In this document: positions 14,471 to 16,532 of the stretch, one piece after another
Layout: every line of letters begins with the position of its first letter
How positions within the stretch are numbered: the first letter of the stretch is position 1
Source: an uncultured Gammaproteobacteria bacterium
Lineage (GTDB): Bacteria; Pseudomonadota; Gammaproteobacteria; CAJQNE01
Assembly (NCBI GenBank): GCA_905479545.1
Contig: CAJQNE010000230.1
Span: forward strand, 1 to 16,532
Length of the DNA stretch: 16,532 bases
Direction of reading: 5' to 3'
The notes under the pieces: generated by a model
Told to the model about the DNA's origin: nothing
The model's input: the letters and a program-made list of their open reading frames with translations, nothing else
Databases searched by the model: none
Position numbers and translations under genes: made by a program

Positions 14471-15769
14471 CTAACTCTTAAGCAAAGTAATTTGTGACCG
14501 GCGCTCTTCCACCGAAGCCTCAGCTTTAATATCCGCACGAATATCGGCGGCATCGCCAGCATCAATATTCATCACTACGCGATTGCGACCTTGCTGGCGA
14601 GCTCGCTTAAGCATCGCCCGGCTTTCGTCCAATAACATTGAGCCATGCCCTCCAATTTGCGGCTGGGTCGTAACGCCTCCCGCAGTAACGGTAATAAATT
14701 CACCGTCGGTGCTATCGTCTTTGCGTATCCCTAACGCCTCAACCGACTTAATCAGCGGCTCGATTAACTCACGAGCAGTTTTTGCGTCAGTTTTGGGCAG
14801 CAGAATGGCAAATTCAGCGCCAGAGTGCCGCGCCACCATATCACCAGGCCGGTGTGGCATATTAGCCAGTGTTTTTGCGATAGCTATTAAGCAGCGGTCA
14901 CCTTCGCGATGGCCGACGGTGTCGTTAAACTCTTTGAAGTTATCAACATCCACCAAGAAAACCGATAACTCTCTATTTTTCAGAACCGCCCGCTCATAAG
15001 CCTCTTCTAACGCGGTTTCAAAACAATAACGGTTTGCAATTCCAGTGAGCTGGTCACGATTGGTACTGCTGCGAAGCTCATCAGAAAGCCGCTTAAATTT
15101 CAGCTTTTCCATGTCGCGACGACGTTCCTGAAGAAAGTGTCGCCGTTCGTAAAACTCAATCAGATAAGCGGCAAACATCCCAAAAATATTGGCACTAATC
15201 AGGCATAGAGCGGTGTACAGATATAGCGAAGTGGGTGTTTTGGTATAAAACCAGCTCACCACCAATGATACTGCCGTTATCGCTAAACCTATGAAAATTG
15301 TCTGCAAAAACTGCATGCGGACAAAAATGTAGCTAAACAGCAACACCAGCATCAGGCTGGTTTGCTGATACCAAGCCGAGGGGGCCTCATGCAACGCATT
15401 GGTCGACACAACACCGCACCCCACCAGCAGCATCACAAAGCCAAACATCGGCGAATAAATTTTGCTGAAAAAATTATGAAAACTGAGCAACAGCACCAAT
15501 GCCATGCAAGGTCCCACGATGCCATAGCGAATAACTTCGGCATAGAGCCGTTGCGGCATTGGGATACTCCTGTCGACCAAGCCAAACAGCAAATAGATGG
15601 CCAGACCCAAACCCATCGCAACACGAATCGAAACTATCGATTCGCGATAATATTTACTGCGGAATACTTGCTCGAACTCGCGTGGAAATCTCAACCGCCG
15701 AGCGCCAGCATCCAGTGCTTTTTCGGCACGCTCAGTGGTAGTGGTATTAGCTAGTTTTTGCGAACCCAT
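14471..15769 (-). CDS. Six-helix membrane GGDEF-domain protein with degenerate SGAEF site
   Basis: This 432-residue inner-membrane protein has six predicted hydrophobic helices (about 48-65, 83-97, 107-123, 138-154, 157-173 and 184-203), a linker helix (205-235) and a C-terminal GGDEF domain (about 238-402). The domain starts with DQLTGIANR (239-247) and keeps the metal-binding Asp in LVDVDNFKEFND (272-283). The signature loop reads R-H-S-G-A-E-F (314-320): SGAEF in place of GG(D/E)EF, with Ala at the third position that normally carries the metal-binding acid. The inhibitory-site motif RxxD is intact as RPGD (307-310). The family makes cyclic di-GMP from two GTP, but this protein is more likely an inactive enzyme or c-di-GMP/GTP-responsive receptor. 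A close SD-like GGAG lies 4 nt before the ATG. It starts 43 bp after dusA on the same strand and may share its transcript. Confidence 0.88.
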   Translation of the reverse strand: MGSQKLANTTTTERAEKALDAGARRLRFPREFEQVFRSKYYRESIVSIRVAMGLGLAIYLLFGLVDRSIPMPQRLYAEVIRYGIVGPCMALVLLLSFHNFFSKIYSPMFGFVMLLVGCGVVSTNALHEAPSAWYQQTSLMLVLLFSYIFVRMQFLQTIFIGLAITAVSLVVSWFYTKTPTSLYLYTALCLISANIFGMFAAYLIEFYERRHFLQERRRDMEKLKFKRLSDELRSSTNRDQLTGIANRYCFETALEEAYERAVLKNRELSVFLVDVDNFKEFNDTVGHREGDRCLIAIAKTLANMPHRPGDMVARHSGAEFAILLPKTDAKTARELIEPLIKSVEALGIRKDDSTDGEFITVTAGGVTTQPQIGGHGSMLLDESRAMLKRARQQGRNRVVMNIDAGDAADIRADIKAEASVEERRSQITLLKS

Positions 15770-15812
15770 GGAGCTCCATAGCGCTATTTTTGGTAAGCGA
15801 CCCGCCCGAGGG

Positions 15813-16532
15813 CTAGGCCGCCGATTCGGATGTTGCTGGCAAACCGGTTAAATCCGGGACCTTGCGCAGCGCCTGTTCCAATACTTCCACACCGGCGTTT
15901 TCGCGTGGTGCGTTTTCTGACAAATGCCTTCGCCACTGTTTTGCACCGGGCACTGACTGAAAAAGTCCGTGCATATGCCGTGCAATTGACTGCAAGCGTA
16001 CACCCGCCGCCAGCTGTTGTTCCACGTAAGGCAACATATTCTCCACAATTTGATGTCGATTTGTAACCGTCGACTCGGCATTGAATAACCGCCGGTCTAC
16101 ATCAGCTAACTGCAACGGGTTATGGTAAGCAGCACGGCCAACCATTACCCCATCAGCCCAACCCAGCTGTTGCTCGCAGTCCGCTACAGTCACTAAGCCG
16201 CCATTGAGAATTATCGTCAGTTCCGGCCGCTCAGCTTTCAGCCGTTTAACAATATCGTATCGCAGCGGCGGTATTTGCCGATTCTGAGCGGGGCTGAGTC
16301 CACCAAGAATTGCTTTGCGCGCATGCACGATAAAACGGTTGCAACCACCTGCAGCTACCACGTCGATAAAATTCAGTAGTGATTCGTAAGAAAGCTCATC
16401 GACTGCTGCTTCAGCTTTGCTATCGGCAATACCGATACGGCATTTCACCGTAACGGGCACATTCACCACATCTCGCATGGCCGCAACGCTATCCCGCACT
16501 CGCTCCGGCTCAGCCATCAGACAAGCCCCAAA
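15813..16532 (-). CDS. dusA: tRNA-dihydrouridine(20/20a) synthase DusA (5' part outside window)
   Basis: This FMN enzyme reduces uridine to dihydrouridine in the D-loop of tRNA (positions 20 and 20a for DusA). The C-terminal 239 residues are visible; the frame is open to the window edge, beginning with FGACLMAEPE, so the N-terminal half of the TIM barrel, including the GCPS motif, is missing. DusA-type segments are VPVTVKCRIGI, FIVHARKAILGGLSPAQNR followed by IPPLRYD, TIILNGGL, and the FMN-phosphate motif DGVMVGRAAYHNP. The HARKAxLxGLSPxxNRxIPPLxY signature separates DusA from DusB and DusC. The helical C-terminal domain (IARHMHGLFQSVPGAKQWRRHL) is complete, and the gene ends at TAG 15815-15813. 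Its reading direction and 43-bp gap suggest co-transcription with the downstream GGDEF gene. Confidence 0.93.
   Translation of the reverse strand, partial: FGACLMAEPERVRDSVAAMRDVVNVPVTVKCRIGIADSKAEAAVDELSYESLLNFIDVVAAGGCNRFIVHARKAILGGLSPAQNRQIPPLRYDIVKRLKAERPELTIILNGGLVTVADCEQQLGWADGVMVGRAAYHNPLQLADVDRRLFNAESTVTNRHQIVENMLPYVEQQLAAGVRLQSIARHMHGLFQSVPGAKQWRRHLSENAPRENAGVEVLEQALRKVPDLTGLPATSESAA

Noticed and set aside
15362..15754. 130-codon plus-strand frame opposite the GGDEF gene membrane region
   Set aside because: It is opposite a clear six-helix membrane segment and is rich in His/Gln/Arg, as expected from reading hydrophobic codons antisense.

Overview
The window looks like chromosomal DNA from a free-living, probably marine, gammaproteobacterium. 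That is inference from gene content: an AmpG permease, a DusA-type tRNA dihydrouridine synthase, a PEP-CTERM-like secreted protein, a class I photolyase, a DhaA/LinB-type haloalkane dehalogenase, and a REP-like palindrome built on the common TCGAAGGG motif. I see no tRNA, rRNA, CRISPR array, transposase or phage gene.

Layout. Bases 1-1712 (minus) hold most of a PhoD-family phosphatase lipoprotein that runs off the left edge. A 432-bp divergent spacer separates it from a secreted PEP-CTERM-like protein (2145-2927, plus). A bidirectional hairpin terminator (2951-2984) divides that gene from a convergent haloalkane dehalogenase (2987-3880, minus). The dehalogenase is divergent from an AmpG-family permease (4114-5439, plus), whose conserved N-terminus continues upstream of the first ATG without a canonical start codon.

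The centre (5603-12425) is the most interesting part. Three tightly coupled plus-strand genes encode a transglutaminase/DUF2126 amidoligase fusion, a circularly permuted ATP-grasp protein and an alpha-E protein, joined by ATGA and TAATG overlaps. Facing them tail to tail is Anbu, the ancestral beta-subunit proteasome-like peptidase, with an unusual Gln/Ser/Asn-rich C-terminal tail. These families are known to cluster and have been proposed to make and process a peptide or amide-linked modification, but substrate and product are unknown. Here Anbu is split off onto the opposite strand, and a perfect 12-bp inverted repeat spans the junction.

The right part holds a 414-bp spacer with candidate RNA structures, a CPD photolyase (12840-14294, plus), a REP-like palindrome, a six-helix membrane GGDEF protein with a degenerate SGAEF active site but an intact RxxD motif (14471-15769, minus), and the 3' part of dusA (15813 to the right edge, minus), which probably shares a transcript with the GGDEF gene.
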